Source: Diadema setosum
Taxonomy: Eukaryota > Echinodermata > Echinoidea > Diadematoida > Diadematidae
Reading direction: 5' to 3'
NCBI RefSeq assembly: GCF_964275005.1
Contig: NC_092695.1
Span: 15,880,111 to 15,944,110 of the forward strand
Length of the DNA: 64,000 bases
Part shown: one piece after another, positions 11,301 through 22,680 of the stretch
How the letters are laid out: each line of letters begins with the position of its first letter
Position numbering within the stretch: the first letter of the stretch is position 1
Made by a program: the position numbers and the translations under genes
The notes under the pieces: model-generated
What the model saw: the letters and a program-made list of their open reading frames with translations, nothing else
Databases searched by the model: none
What the model was told of the DNA's origin: nothing

Positions 11301-14258
11301 GTCATAAGACTTTTTTTTTTTTTTAAAGAGAAAGTTTGACAAGTTGTTGCACGTACTAGAAATTGTTTCATGCATCAGTAGTACCAGATTTGGTTTGACT
11401 GATTTTACTGTATGTGCAATCATTGGAGCCCTCCAACTATTGTGAACTTACACACTGACAAATTGTCGCTAGACTTGATGTTTTGTCATGATCTCTCCCA
11501 TCACTGTGGTCTTACACAAACTTTCTCCAAGGATAGGACCCATCTTGTGCACCTAGATTAATTTACCTCAATATTACAGCTCTACATGACAATGTTACAA
11601 ATGCAAAACCTCACAATGTACAATGGACTTACTTCTCCTCTCATAGCCAAGACCAATATAGCAGTGAGCTTCAGCCTCCTTCCGATCCCCACCATCTGCA
11701 ATCTTTGTAGCCGTTTCAAGGCAGGACTGGAAGAAGTGGTCAGCCAGCCAAAGGTCATTCCAGTCCAAGAAGTACTTGGCAAGTTTTTCCCTCTCTTCAT
11801 ACACTTTGGCCATATCGTCTGTGAGGTAGACATGCATGAAGTCTTCATTGCATAGATACATACCACTACCAAGCAAATACATTATACAAAATGTACATGT
11901 GGAATACTCATTCCATTGTTCACAACTTCACACACTCAATTTTCTGTGAAATGTTGACTCTTATAAGTGAGAATACAAAGAGGGTAGAGTAGACATATCT
12001 TTAGTTTTATCTTCTTTTCCAATATACATCACCAAACGGTCTATCACAAAGTAGAATACACAACTACAAAAACAGTGGCATTACTTAGGTTTTCATATAC
12101 ACAGATTGTAAGCAATAGCATGTGGTTTATATTGCAGGTTCTCCCTCTTTTGTTCATCTTGAATTATTTTGCAAGGGGCAAACTACATAATGACAGCACT
12201 GTTTCTTTGTCATAACTGAGAACTATGCATCTGTGTAAAGTGTACAGTGTATGTTCATATAACTATGATAACACACAACCACAATGTAAGTGAAAGTATT
12301 TTGTTTTTTTTTACGTTCAGCAGACTATACATAAATATATGGACATACAATAAAAGCACAAACCAAGCTATTTCAGGGTGAGTGCATTTTAATGCTTTTC
12401 AACACTGGGTACTATACATAGGCTATAGGGACATGAGTAGTCAACACACCTTGCCTGAGGGCAAGCTCTGCAGCAGTGAGGTGTGTCTTCATCTGCCTGA
12501 GCTTCTCGTGCTGGTCTGCCAGCAGGGTCCTGTCCTGGAGCAAGGAGTCCGCCCCAGCATCCTCCACAATCTTCTGCTGGTGCTTCACCAGGGCAAAGAT
12601 CTCGGAGAAGGAGCGATGGCAACCCCCCTGCAGAACCTCCAGGCACAGATTGTGGAAGAAGGTGTTGCGGTACCTGGGAATGTGTGAAGGGATATACATT
12701 GTAATGTTGGCCTTCAGAAACAAATACCTACCAGTGGTCCTTTGAATACTTTTCATTATATGATAAGTATTCATGCATCATTATATTTTCAGGATGAACT
12801 ATACAAGATTAGTCCAGTACAGATGGCTGGTAGTTAAATTTTTTTTTAATGTTTACAACACATATCAATTGTTAGCATCAACAATACACTACATTTCGTG
12901 TAGCTACTCTTCTTTAGTAATTGATGTTACATATTTTGCTGTGTTTCTAGTATTGTGGGCCAACTGATATTTGCAAAATTAACAGCTCACAAAAACATTG
13001 CCCCCATAACACAAATACACTGTACAAAATGTATTGTTTCCAAGGTGGGAAATAACAGACTATTCTCCTGAAGATGGATAATACCAATTCAAGAAACATC
13101 ATACTCACAAAATCTTGCGTGTACAGTATGCCTAATACAATGGGACCTGAACATGGCATAAAAAATGTGGCGAAGTATCTTGCCACCTTGAAACATTCTT
13201 CATCTCAGAATACACATATACTCATAACTGAAGGGAGCATGTAATGAAATCATGAAAGAAATTCCATTTGTTTAAAGAGGCTTCTAAATAGTGTGAAACA
13301 TTTAAAGGAGACCGGATAATTTTCAGATTGTTACATTCAAACAACTATAAATTAGTTATACTGAGGACAGAGTTTCAGGATATATGATAATTGGGATGAA
13401 GAGGAAGAATATTTTCAAAATTTAGAACAAATTGGAATGAACAAGGATGATGACATGGCAGAGTCACCGTAAGAATGCACGAGTTGGGGCTCAAGGAAGC
13501 AGAACAAAAGAAGAAGGCATGCACAGATTATACACTGGTGAACTCGCAAGCAAGCGATATTGTAATGGAATTACACTGCTACATTTCTGAAATATGTGAA
13601 CCTCCTATGGCATCATCCTTGTTCAGTGTAGTTTGTTTAAGGTTTTTCAAAGTCTTGTTTCTCTGCTCAAGAACCACAATAAATTCCACAAATCAATACA
13701 TGGAGCTGTCGATTTATGTACTACATGATGTGATATTATGAAAATCATCTGGAATGCCCCTTTACTTTCTACAGGCTCTCCTTCAAGGCAATAGGAATAT
13801 CTACACTGATAAAAGATGCCTTTTCAGTGATTTCCAGACACTGATTTCAAGTAATTTAAGTTTATATTGCATCAGTGACTAACAATTAAAAGCTGAAGAG
13901 GGATGGCAAACTACTGGTACTCAAAGTGAGATTAAATTGTTTTAAATATAGTGCTTTTGGTGCCATTATTTGACTTGGTGTTACCCAGGTAATAGTTCTA
14001 AGGCATGGCAAAAACTTCCCATGCATTGAATTACTTTTGTGCTTCTTGTTTGCTCAGTTGTGGACTCTTGTTCTTTGCAGACCCATGCTTGAGTGAAAGG
14101 TCCCGGTCTCTTCTGCCCGGCAACCTATATTTTTGCTTAGCGTGGAGTTCTGCTGGTCTCACTTTGTTGGGTGGACTGGGTATTCGGTGCTGAATAACTG
14201 GGTCAAGGATCGGTGAGTGGCCCCTCGTGTTGTGAATGGCTGGCAATGGAGCAGCCAT
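2639..14258 (-). CDS. TTC29: TTC29, tetratricopeptide repeat protein 29 (whole gene, 9 coding exons)
   Basis: The exons on the minus strand are 14258-14035, 12673-12450, 11818-11633, 11229-11011, 10797-10712, 10088-9997, 7020-6897, 4743-4512 and probably 2652-2639. They join in phase to about 466 residues; human TTC29 is about 475. The product aligns, from memory of the human protein, along most of its length: LSKQEAQKYRNTFFHNLC matches LSKEEVAAYRNSYKKNIC, DRKEAEAH matches KKEAEAH, EGEASYRLGLAYE matches EGEASYYLGLAH, and YEKASHFFGKAY matches YNKASECFQQAF. TTC29 is an axonemal/intraflagellar-transport-associated TPR protein needed for sperm flagella in mammals. Residues ~160-430 form the TPR helical-hairpin array. 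The start ATG has a strong context (A at -3, G at +4). Repeats fill introns 6 and 7. The C-terminal exon is the weak part of the model. Confidence 0.9.
3081..3805. repeat. Inverted-repeat element with ~190-bp arms
   Basis: The left arm (3081-~3290) and right arm (~3575-3805) are reverse complements with scattered differences; for example GGTCCAGTGAGCAC on the left is mirrored by GTGCTCACTGGACC on the right. The loop is about 285 bases. It lies in the last TTC29 intron. It is non-coding and resembles a fold-back MITE. Confidence 0.8.
4044..4484. repeat. Fold-back MITE (AAAGGAAA... family)
   Basis: Arms 4044-~4147 and ~4385-4484 are about 90% complementary; AGTTTGAGGAAAATCGGACA is mirrored as TGTCCGATTTTCCTCAAACT. 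The centre contains GTGTTGGAACCGCTGGATG. I remember this family as very abundant in sea-urchin DNA, which supports the host call. The open frames across it are shadows. Confidence 0.8.
4512..4743 (-). CDS. TTC29: TTC29 coding exon 8
   Basis: The acceptor is CTCTCAG and the donor is GTAAGG. It encodes GEYEKASHFFGKAYTIART, then RTQFGIAAAHKAL, HLMNWKDVRNDAFV and VTESE. It matches human YYNKASECFQQAF, VHYGIAKAHQMM and LLSWKESR. The exon is 232 bases and leaves in phase 1. The open frame runs on past the donor into intron sequence. Confidence 0.92.
4795..5949. mobile_element. TIR-bounded element with internal ~160-bp tandem array
   Basis: The ends are exact inverted copies of TTATACCCCCGCCAAAC (4794-4810 and 5934-5950), most simply read as a TA target duplication. 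Inside are about six to seven tandem units with period 163, 161, 159, 159 and 159 bases. A (CCGA/CCGCC)n stretch lies at 5859-5901. There is no transposase, so it is non-autonomous. It lies in TTC29 intron 7. The repetitive protein-like frames through it are the tandem unit read in translation. Confidence 0.85.
4836..5858 (+). repeat. ~160-bp tandem repeat, each unit with an RFX-type X-box
   Basis: GTTACCATGGCAAC recurs exactly at 4921, 5084, 5245, 5404, 5563 and 5722. It fits the RFX consensus GTNRCC-N2-RGYAAC. The last three units are almost identical and the first three more diverged, which suggests expansion toward the right end. Confidence 0.9.
6170..6525 (+). repeat. Purine-rich tract
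   Basis: About 350 bases are strongly A/G-biased on the plus strand, so the TTC29 pre-mRNA is pyrimidine-rich here. The minus-strand 119-codon frame of Phe/Leu/Ser over it is a composition artefact. Confidence 0.7.
6897..7020 (-). CDS. TTC29: TTC29 coding exon 7
   Basis: The acceptor is CCATCACAG and the donor is GTGAGT. It encodes QGKRDEAVTYLEMFVEIAEN, then SMSQACRCLGAIYNSL. It matches the TPR EAIKYLKKFVKIA...LGDIYNEKG of vertebrates. The upstream intron (7021-9996) holds three inverted-repeat elements. Confidence 0.93.
7567..8353 (+). mobile_element. piggyBac-like MITE, copy 1
   Basis: TTAA target sites flank terminal inverted repeats CCCTAACTAGGCCGGG / CCCGGCCTAGTTAGGG. Oligo-G/oligo-C palindromes sit just inside both ends (GGGCCTCTGAGGCCC and GGGCCTGGGAGGCCC), with a C30 run at 8281-8310. 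There is no coding capacity. TTAA duplication with CCC...GGG ends is the piggyBac signature. The interior matches copy 2 in reverse orientation. Confidence 0.8.
8548..9002. repeat. MITE with mirrored GATCGCGAAG arms
   Basis: The left end AGGCGCGGTCAGATTGGC is mirrored by GCCAGTCTGACCATGCCT at the right. Both arms carry AAGATCG...CTTCTCGAT-type palindromes and the internal phrase GCCAGTGTGACC. About 455 bases. The flanks end and begin with ATG, possibly a 3-bp duplication. It lies between the two piggyBac-like copies. Confidence 0.75.
9171..9933 (-). mobile_element. piggyBac-like MITE, copy 2 (opposite orientation)
   Basis: TTAA flanks CCCTAACTTACCTGG at the left and CCAGGTAAGTTAGGG at the right. 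Subterminal palindromes read GGGGGCCATTATGGCGCCCCC and GGGGGCCATTATGGCCCCCC. The reverse complement aligns with copy 1 through conserved blocks such as CCAAATTTG, AAAATTGCTCAAAAACRTGA and GGCCGAGATCTG. The two copies are clearly diverged, so this is not a recent event. Confidence 0.8.
9997..10088 (-). CDS. TTC29: TTC29 coding exon 6
   Basis: The acceptor is TATTTCCAG and the donor is GTAAGT. It encodes YLQGYLDICKRYKD, then QPGIGQACEAIAKSYEK. It corresponds to the human LDTYCKISTDL...GRGYEAIAKVL helix pair. The exon is 92 bases and leaves in phase 2, so the Lys codon is completed by the next exon. Confidence 0.92.
10712..10797 (-). CDS. TTC29: TTC29 coding exon 5
   Basis: The acceptor is GATGTGCAG and the donor is GTAAGT. 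It encodes SQDGRKEGEASYRLGLAYE followed by SGDCDTALM. EGEASYRLGLAYE is the best conserved TPR segment of the protein. The exon is 86 bases and ends on a codon boundary. Confidence 0.93.
11011..11229 (-). CDS. TTC29: TTC29 coding exon 4
   Basis: The acceptor is CCTCTAG and the donor is GTGAGT. It encodes ELTAAANHFEAFYTLTD, then SLHSVACEHLRRLY and QEAINFLLKAFEMAKE. These are TPR helices that correspond to LEAAEHYEAFHQLT and YKQAIKILIKASEIAKE in human. It enters with two bases completing an Arg codon and leaves in phase 1. Confidence 0.93.
11633..11818 (-). CDS. TTC29: TTC29 coding exon 3
   Basis: It runs from an acceptor CCTCACAG to a GTAAGT donor. It encodes DDMAKVYEEREKLAKYF, then WNDLWLADHFFQSCLETA and KEAEAHCYIGLGYERR. 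The chosen acceptor at 11819-11820 makes the segment from LTAAELALRQ to LAKYF exactly as long as the human one (27 residues). The open frame continues upstream of the acceptor but does not align. Confidence 0.92.
12450..12673 (-). CDS. TTC29: TTC29 coding exon 2
   Basis: The acceptor is TTCCCAG and the donor is GTGTGT. The exon encodes YRNTFFHNLCLEVLQGG, CHRSFSEIFALVKHQQ and HLTAAELALRQ. The GCHRSFSEIFAL block corresponds to GYHKSFTELFAL in the human protein. It enters in phase 2 and leaves in phase 1. Other open frames through this GC-richer exon are shadows. Confidence 0.93.
13302..13764. repeat. MITE-like element in TTC29 intron 1
   Basis: The left end TTAAAGGAGACCGGATAATTTTCA resembles the inverted right end TAAAGGGGCATTCCAGATGATTTTCA. 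It is about 460 bases and non-coding; the frame at 13475-13741 lies inside it. Confidence 0.55.
14035..14258 (-). CDS. TTC29: TTC29 coding exon 1
   Basis: The exon opens with ATG at 14258-14256 (MAAPLPAIHN...) and ends ...LSKQEAQ plus AA, followed by a GTAATT donor (phase 2). The residues are basic and proline-rich with no TPR, like the vertebrate N-terminus. The final LSKQEAQK|YRNT junction matches the known family sequence, which fixes both the donor and the next acceptor. Confidence 0.85.
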
Positions 14259-17200
14259 CTTGACGAAGACTGCTTGTCAAATATCTCCACCTACGTAGAC
14301 GTCACAGCTGTTGTTGAGTGATATTCAATTACACATATGCCTTCCGTATGCTCAACAAGGTACACTGTACAGTTAAAAAAAAAAAGGAAAATGTGAAATT
14401 CACAAACTTGTAATTGTTGGTTTCTGTTTTGTTTTTAAATGATCAATGTTGTCAACAGAGCTCACATAAAGTGTGTCATATTCACGCGTATGCTTGCATG
14501 CCAAATACATTCTGACAACTTTTATCAGCTTCAAAAATTTCACAAAGTTCATGATAACACCCATGTACACAGGGCACATTGTTAGTATAACCAAATGACA
14601 CATTGTGATAATATTTTTACTTGTAGAATGCATGCCAAACAATATACATAATACACAACATGAAACTTTTGTCAAGTTTCACACGGAGCAAAGATTTGCA
14701 AAAGTATCTGTGCACATCAAAGGTTTTGTCTGGCGTGGACGTGTCTCACTCGAACCCTCTCGCTAGCCACTCACGCGCAGCGAAAGGGCCTTGTTCAAAG
14801 GCTACAATCATCACGACTTTCACGCGTATTCATATTGCCAATGCACAAAGTGCCATGCAAAGGTTGCATCGAAAGCCAAAGAATGAACGGGAGGTATGGA
14901 GATGAACTCGTAGAAAAACATCTTTTCAAGACCACATGGGATCAGTGTGGAAATGAACAAGGAACATATCGAATTAGATGCTCAATTAGGTAAGAAACGT
15001 ATAGTAGATATCTATATTATAAAAGTAAGCCTTTTGCTGGTAAAAATACAAAACTAATCGCTTAAGCGCGAAAAATTTGTGTTTCTTTTTCAATGTACAG
15101 AGATAGCACTTTTTTGACTCAGTGTCTCAGGGTGCTCCTACATTAACTGTGCACAAGGAGCGCCCCGGCACCGGCCGGGGTTAGGTCAGAACTATCTAAC
15201 AGTTAGAATTAGACACATGGTATACGCAGAATATTTCGCGAGTCTGTGCTATTCGCGAAATTAAAGACATGCAAAAATATTGACTCTCATCCCGATGTGA
15301 ATGTTACGTACGCATGTACATTTCTTCGTTCAGTACATTAACTACAGGACTCCACGATCGCGAATTTAACCACTCGCAAAATTGTCGGGAATTCCTGATT
15401 CGGGAGAATTTAGACTAGCAAAATACATGTATATGGCGTATACAGTACATAAACATAGGTTCTACTTTTAAAGAATACAATTTTTGCATGGTTGGACCTA
15501 CTACTTATCGACCGCCTAATGTTTATTTGCTTGATAAGAATATTTAACACTGAAATTCACATAAAAATCTTGACCTACGTGATTGAGAAAATCCAGCACT
15601 ATCAAATGCCGTTGTTCCCTTTTTGATTCGAAGTTGCAGTGCAAAAATATCACCGTCGAACTTGCGTTGCCTCGTTTCAGCTCCCCGCGGAAAAGCTCCT
15701 TATTGAGATCGACCGCTGTTTTTGCATTGACAATGCACGCAAACCGAGTTGTATTGAACACCGTGTTGTACGAAGCTTTTTAGAAACTTCCATAGACATT
15801 ACATTACAATTCGGTGAAAACATTCATTTGAAATTTTGTCCTTTGCGGATCTTGATTAAAACCATTATTTAAATGAACAGTGAATTTTCGCGTTTTCCCA
15901 CACCATCCTCATCAACGGTCAAAGCCAATCCATTTTTATGTGCTCTGTGCGCAGTGAAGTGCGTACTAAGCGCTCTGTGCGCCAATGTATACGCGGTCGG
16001 TTTCAAGAAGGGTGGTCGATATGTAGTAGGGCTACCATACCTAGATTACGTATGATAGAGTGAAACATTTTGACACAAAGATACAAATAAAAGATTCCAC
16101 AGCTGTTGGGAGGTGTTAGCTCTAACCGACTGTTTTTTAGGTTCAATCTAACATTGTTAGTATAACCTGTTAACTAATGTTAGTGTAAACATTGCCATTG
16201 GTCATTAATCATGACTAACGTTAGACCTTTCTATGACGTAGTATGACTATGAGTAAAAGGATATCTGCAAAATTGCAAAAGTGTAAAGTAGGTCCTACTG
16301 TAGCTCTCGGCATCCGCGGCGCACTGTGTGCAACTGTGGCAAGGCGATGATCGAGCTGCAGCAACTGCTGAGCTGAGTGATTCACAGCCCTGTCGCTGTG
16401 CTAGCGCACGGCGTCTGGTCGGGCTAAGTGCAGCAATAGTGAGTGAGGCACTCATAATCACTGGATATAACATACACAAAATGTTACTTACCTTACGTTC
16501 CCTTATAAAATTTTAAGCTACATGTTGGCTCAAATGTACATTCTGGCTTTTGGCGTACTCATATGTTCTGTATTATTGTCACAAATCTATAAAAGAGTAT
16601 AAAATTGGTAGTCTTGTCACAGATTCCCACGACGGACAGGCTGACAGGCGTTGCTGTTGTTATGGGAACTTTGAGGCACTCTCAGCTAAAGTCATATTAG
16701 TACGTTAAAATATATATTTAAGAAATATAAAAGACCTCCAAAAATTGTTAAAATAATATGAATATGTTGTATAATATTATTATTGATGCACAAATCTATT
16801 ATTTATATTTTTTGAATTGTTACAAGAACAAGCCACGAACAGGCACGCTGGTACACATGCACTGTGTTATGCGTACGGTATGCACCTGCACCGACAGTCG
16901 TTGTCGTTAGCGCTGGAGGTCAGGTGGACAGTGGTCGATGCGCAACGTAAAAGAGGACATCATTGTGATCATGTGCGGCTCTGGATATCCCTACCTTTTT
17001 CCCTGGGCTTTGAGGGGGAAATGAAAGGGGGAAAAAAAAGTCGAATTAGACGAGTTTTTTGTTTTGTTTCTGTTCTGTTTGGGCTTTTTTTTTTTAAAAA
17101 TCCCGATAGAGATATTAGAATTAGAATTAAATTTAATCTACTGTATTCGTTTCATTTCCATTTTACATTGCATTGTTGTTTACATATTGACACATAATAT

Positions 17201-18960
17201 TACAGTAATATATCGGTATAAACTGACAGAATACAGGGTACTTATACAAACGAAAATGGGGTGACCCAACTAAAAGCATAGCTTGTAAAATTTGTTGGTC
17301 ACCATGACGAGTAATATTCATAATTATGTACAGAGTAATTGAGAATATAACATGTATACAGACTCCTGAAACATATTTACATAACTTGTACATATTTATA
17401 TCTTAAAGGTAGTAAACATGAATGAGAAAGAGAGGGAGAGAAGGAGAGAACGAGAGAAATAGAGGAAATAAAGTGAGAACCGAAGGGGGAGAGAGGGGGA
17501 AGAAAAAGAAAGAAAGAAAGAAAGAGAAAAATAAACAGTGGAATTAAAATGAATAGGAATTCTACATGAATAATATACCATGTAAAAGTTGATATAAAAT
17601 TACCTTATAGGGTAAAAGTGTCCAGATGTCTGTTATAGAATTATGAAGGCTAGTTACATCGTAACATATTTACTCAGAAGACTTAGTTTTAATTTGTATT
17701 TGAATGTTCGGAGGCTTGCGGTTTGTTGAAGTGTGGTAGTATATGTTTATCGACTAGCACTAGATGGAATCGTTTTGGAATCAATTTTTGTGGCACTTGA
17801 ACATTAAAACGATGTTTCAGGGTTCAAAGCTGAAATACAAAAGTAGGTCTACAGATACCATGTTCATGTATCGAGAACAAAACCATGCTGAGCATTGTGT
17901 GGATCAAAAATGATTACATATCGTCTGTTTTATGAAATACGCAGGTAGGCCTAAATTACACGGATATGATTTCCTAAACTTCCGTAGGGTCTAGATCTGT
18001 TTATCGTAGCCTTATAAACTGGCTTTTGTTCGCTTTTCAGTTTTCTATTCGCACTCAACAAAACAACAATTTGAACACCGGAATTATAACAATACATATT
18101 AAAGTTTTATAAACATATCCAGTGGTGTGTGATGCTTTAATAAACGAAAATGTTTTATCTAATCTCTCATATCAAAATATGCATGAAATTTAATGGCCCC
18201 TAGCGTTCAAAATGACATTGACATACGACAACATCAATAGGTTCTACTGTATATGAAATAAACAGACGATCGAAATTTCATTGAAATTGGAATAAAGATA
18301 GTAAAATGAGAGCATTTCAATGTTGTAGGCCTACATGTATCTTATAGATACTGAGTATACTTGAGTATATTAATAGTTACAATCACTTACAAAGAAAAGT
18401 TAGCTAGGCCCTAATGTTGATATAAACCCATAGCTGCTCCATAAACTGGCCAGCAAAAATGTGAAGATTATTTTTTAGCGACTGCATTAAACCATCCCCC
18501 TTAAAGTTATCATTATAGGATTATTTCAGCATAATTATAAATCTAATATTATTTTGTGGTTGCTATAGTTCCCCTGTCCCTGTTTCTTGATATCGCGGTG
18601 AACCTAAAACCTACACAATCTTCTTAATTTATGTCAGAGTGTGATGAAACTTTGGCGATTCTTTTTCATCTATTTGTCTCATGGTACGAGATTCCACTTC
18701 AAGTTAAACGATTTAAATTGCATAAAATGTCACTCATAGAGAGAATTCAAATACTTAATTACATTTCAGTAAGTTGTAAGTCTTGACGCGAGGTGGCACA
18801 CAAATCATGACCGATTCAATTTAGTGAGAAGCTTAGAATTTTCCCCTGAAGAAAAAAAAATGTAAGTAAATTCATTTCAAGTTATTTGTTTATGAAATGA
18901 GAATTCCCCATTGCCAGTTTGGAAGTGATGATAGAAGATGATAATTCAAAAAAGGTGTTC
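14259..18960. other. Upstream flank of TTC29, no gene recognised
   Basis: The presumed TTC29 promoter/5' UTR lies at the left edge, with GACGTCA (a CRE half-site-like motif) near 14297. The rest is AT-rich with no frame showing a known domain. A purine tract (17410-17530, GAAAG-rich) and T/A runs are present. 15850-16060 and 16300-16440 are slightly GC-richer but non-coding as far as I can see. Confidence 0.5.
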
Positions 18961-21900
18961 TTGAAAGCAACGGCGTAAATCCGTACTGAGGAGTGGAGGG
19001 GGGGGGGGGGAGAAGCTTGGTGCCCCCCCCCCCCCACACACACGCACACAAACTTTACAGGGATCGAATGTCCCACTCTTTTGCATGAAATATAAAGTGG
19101 GAGGAACGTGGCTGCAAAAATGTGAAGATTTTTTTTTTTTTTTTTTGTTGCTTTTTTTTTTGCTTGTAAGATGACTTTCGGCGGAAAATCAGACCTTAAA
19201 AGTATGAATGCCCTTTTTTGTTTTTGAAACATCTGTGCGAGGGAGCGGAGCGACCGAGCGGGGAGAGGGTGTGGGAGTGGGGGGGGGGGGGTATCCCCCC
19301 TCCCACACGAGGAAGATTTTACATTTTGCAGACCTGAAATTCAGGGGGGGGGGGAGGGTGTGTCCCCCCTTCCACGGTGAGAACTTTTTGCATTTTGATG
19401 TTGTAAATGGTGCAGTTTTATGCATATTTGAGTGTTTTAGCGACTTGAAAGAGTCCCACTTGTTTAAGGTAGCAGAATATTTTGATGTAGATTACAAGGA
19501 ACAATTTGCCTATAAAATGGTATTATTCAAATAAACTCATTGTATTGATTTTTATGATGAATAATTATCATGAACGCTCCGCAATTCAAACAGAAAAGGC
19601 AAGCACAAAAGGGTGTAGATAAGGGGCATTTCTCCTCCCACACGAAGGTGATTTTGCATTTTCAGTTGTTTTCAGACCTGAAATTCAGCGATTTGGTGCA
19701 AACTTTTGGTGCAATACCCCCCCCCCCCCAAAAAAAAAAAAAAATTGAAGAAATAAATAGGGCTTTTTCAGGGAAGTGTTAAAATCATGGAATTTAGCTC
19801 TTATTCCGAGTGGGCATCATCTGTGTGTATGTATAAAGTCTAGTGAGGTAGAGCTTAGGGGGAGGGTGTGGGAGGTCGATTTCCCTCCCACTCGACGGAG
19901 CTTTTGCGTTATTAGAATTGAAATAAAGCGATCTAAAGCACACTTTTTGTGGAAAATTCGGAAATTATAATTCCCCAAAGTGTACTAAGTCTATAGAGGG
20001 GACCAAGCAATGGGAGGGTGGCAAGATACGTCTCCCATATTCGAGGGAACTTTTTTTTTCTGTTTTAGAACTGAAATTCAACAATCTGGTGCACAATTTT
20101 GTTGGAATATCTGGAAATTTGTCAGTCAGAGAAGGTGGGAGGGAATAAGCCCTATTCCCTCTTCCTATACACGAGGGAGATTCTGTACTTTCTGATTGCA
20201 TTTAAACGTTTTGGTGCACACATTTTGTGGCATAGTATCTGGAAAACTGTCTATAGAAGTTCAAAGTGTAGCCACAGTCTACTTGTATGCATGGGGGCGG
20301 GGGGGGGGGGGGACAGGCGAGCAGGGAGAAGGCGTGGGCGAGTGCTATCACCACCCTTTCCGTACGAGGGAGCTTTTGCCTTTTTAAAGTTGAAATTGAG
20401 ATATCTCGTATACGCATATTTGATGGAATATTTGGGAAATTAAAAAAAAAACTGATCTGTGATGGGGAAGTGAGCGAGGAAAGGATTGATTAAGATGGGA
20501 TATTCCCTTGTACATGAAGGAACTTTCGAGTTTTCGGAATAAAATAATTTGTGCACTCAAAATTATTCAGAATGTTTTGTAAATCTGAAAAGTGTACGAA
20601 GGTTTGGGAAATGGGCACAGAGGGGAGGATGAGGGAGAGGGTATCCCCCTCCCAAGCACGAGAGATTTTGCATTTCTTTAGATTGAAATTCAGCAATCTA
20701 GTAAACACTTTGGATAAGATATTTAGACAAAACGCAAGAAAATTTTCCTAATTTCTGAAATTATTGGGGGACAAAATGACATGTTTGCCCCCCCCCCCTC
20801 CCCGTCCTCCAGGATCGACGTCCCTGCATACGAATGGGCTTTTGCATTCTTAGAGTACAGATACAAATGAAAGTTTGATGGAAAATTCGGAAAGTTGTCA
20901 ATCCCCAGGGTGTACTAAAGTTTTTAATGGGAAACAAAACGGGGAAAGGGTTGATTGAAAGAAGATATCCCCTCCCACCCGCGGTGGATTTTTTTGTGTT
21001 TGTAACTGAAGTGAGAGACCTGGTGCACACTTTACATAAGATAAAACATTTGGGAATCTGTCAATCTAAAAAGAAAAAAGGAAAAGGACCGAAAGGGGAG
21101 GGGGTATCCCTCTCCCACGCGAGGTTTTTTTTTTCGCATTTTCAGAATTGCAATTCTGCAATGTGGTGCACACTTTGGATAAGATATTTGGACAGTTTTC
21201 TATTAAAAAACAAACGCAAGAAAATTTTCGTCATTTCGGGAATCATTGGAGATCAAAATGATATGTTTGCCCCTCCCCCTCCCCGTCTGCGCCTCCACGC
21301 CCCTGCACAGAGGGTGCCTTTGCATTTTTAGAATTCAGATGAAAATATCTCGTAAACACATTTATGAGTTAATCTGGGAAAATTTCAATCCCAGAAGTGT
21401 ATACTGTTTTTTTTTTTTTTTTTTTTTTTTTGGGGGGGGGGACCCTCCGTTAATTGAAAGTATCTAGATATCTCCTCCCACCCAAGGAACTTGTGCATTT
21501 TTTAAACTGAAGTAACAGACCTGGTGCACACTTTAGATGAAACATTTTAAAATCTGGCAATCTAAAGTGTATTAAGTAGAAAGGACTGAAAGGGGAGGGT
21601 ATGGGAGGGAGTAGTCCTATCCCCCTCTTACGCGAGGGAGATTATGTATTTTCAGAATTGAAATTCAGCCATCTTTGGGTGAAATATTTAGACAGTTTTC
21701 TATCAAAAAAGTAAGAACATTTCCACATCTCGGGAGTTACGAGGAGGAGCAAAATGATATGTTTGTCCCCAATACATTTATGGGGGAATCACCCCCCCCC
21801 CCCATCGACGCCTCTGCATATGAGGGAGCTTTTGTAAGTGAAAGATCTGCTGCACACTCTTTGATCAATTATTAGGAAATATACGTCAATCTCAAAAGTG

Positions 21901-22680
21901 TACAAAGTCTATCGAAATTGATCCAGTATAGCGAAGCTTTTGCATGTTTATGATTGCAATTCAACGATCTGGTGCATTATAGTTCTGGCAGTATTTGGAC
22001 AATTTTCCATAAAGAAAGTTCGAGATTTGTCCTCATCTCGGGGATTGCTTGGGGGACAAATGATTTGTCTACCCCAACACTTCCGTAGGGGCGGGGCAAA
22101 TGCCCCTTTGCCCCCCCCCCCCCCCAGATAGATTCGACGCCCCTGATCATCCCTGGGTATGCCCATAGATGTATCCTGACTGAGTCATCACAGTCATCAT
22201 CGTTTCTCAGGAATGATTCAGGAAATGGAGGGGGGTTCAATTTATGCCAGTGTAGTTTTTGTTATCGTTTGTTTGTTTGTTTTCGTACATATTTTGCAGA
22301 TGGTCCCGATTTGCTCGCGTCATAGCATGTTTACATGCAGGCCTATACTATTTGACGTTGCCAACGTCTTGACCATACCTTACAGTGTATGTTGATATTA
22401 CTTTTACTTATTACGAGCGAGCGCTTGAGAAAATTATGTATACATTACCCTACAAGATAGAATACTGTTCAGCTATGCCACCTGTCTGAAGGCGGGCGTA
22501 CGAACGTCATGCAATATGCCAAAATTGATACAATCACATTTCTGCTTCCTCCATTTTCTCCCTCAAATTTCAGGGGGGGGGGATGATTGTACAGGCCATC
22601 CTCCCTCCTCCATTTCGGGGGGGGGGGGGGGGAATCATCCCCATCCCCCCCCCCCCGGGATTTACGCCTATGCTTGAAAG
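18960..22680. mobile_element. G/C-tract tandem array bounded by inverted GGCGTAAATCC
   Basis: The outer motifs GGCGTAAATCC (18971-18981) and its inverse GGATTTACGCC (~22659-22670) bracket 3.7 kb. Inside, a degenerate ~300-bp unit recurs about ten times: GGGGAGGG...CCCCTCCCAC, ACGAGGGA, TTTTGCATTTT, TGAAATTCA, GCAATCTGGTGCACACTTT, AATTTGGGAAA and AAGTGTACTAAG. There are long G8-G14 and C8-C14 runs throughout. The many glycine/proline-rich open frames here are the repeat read in translation. The family is unknown to me. Confidence 0.65.

Noticed and set aside
17396-17581. Ser/Phe/Leu-rich small membrane-like protein on the minus strand
   Set aside because: Composition artefact of a GAAAG purine tract.
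19208-20443. Gly/Pro-rich open frames of 60-130 codons
   Set aside because: Translations of the G/C-tract tandem array, present in several frames and both strands.
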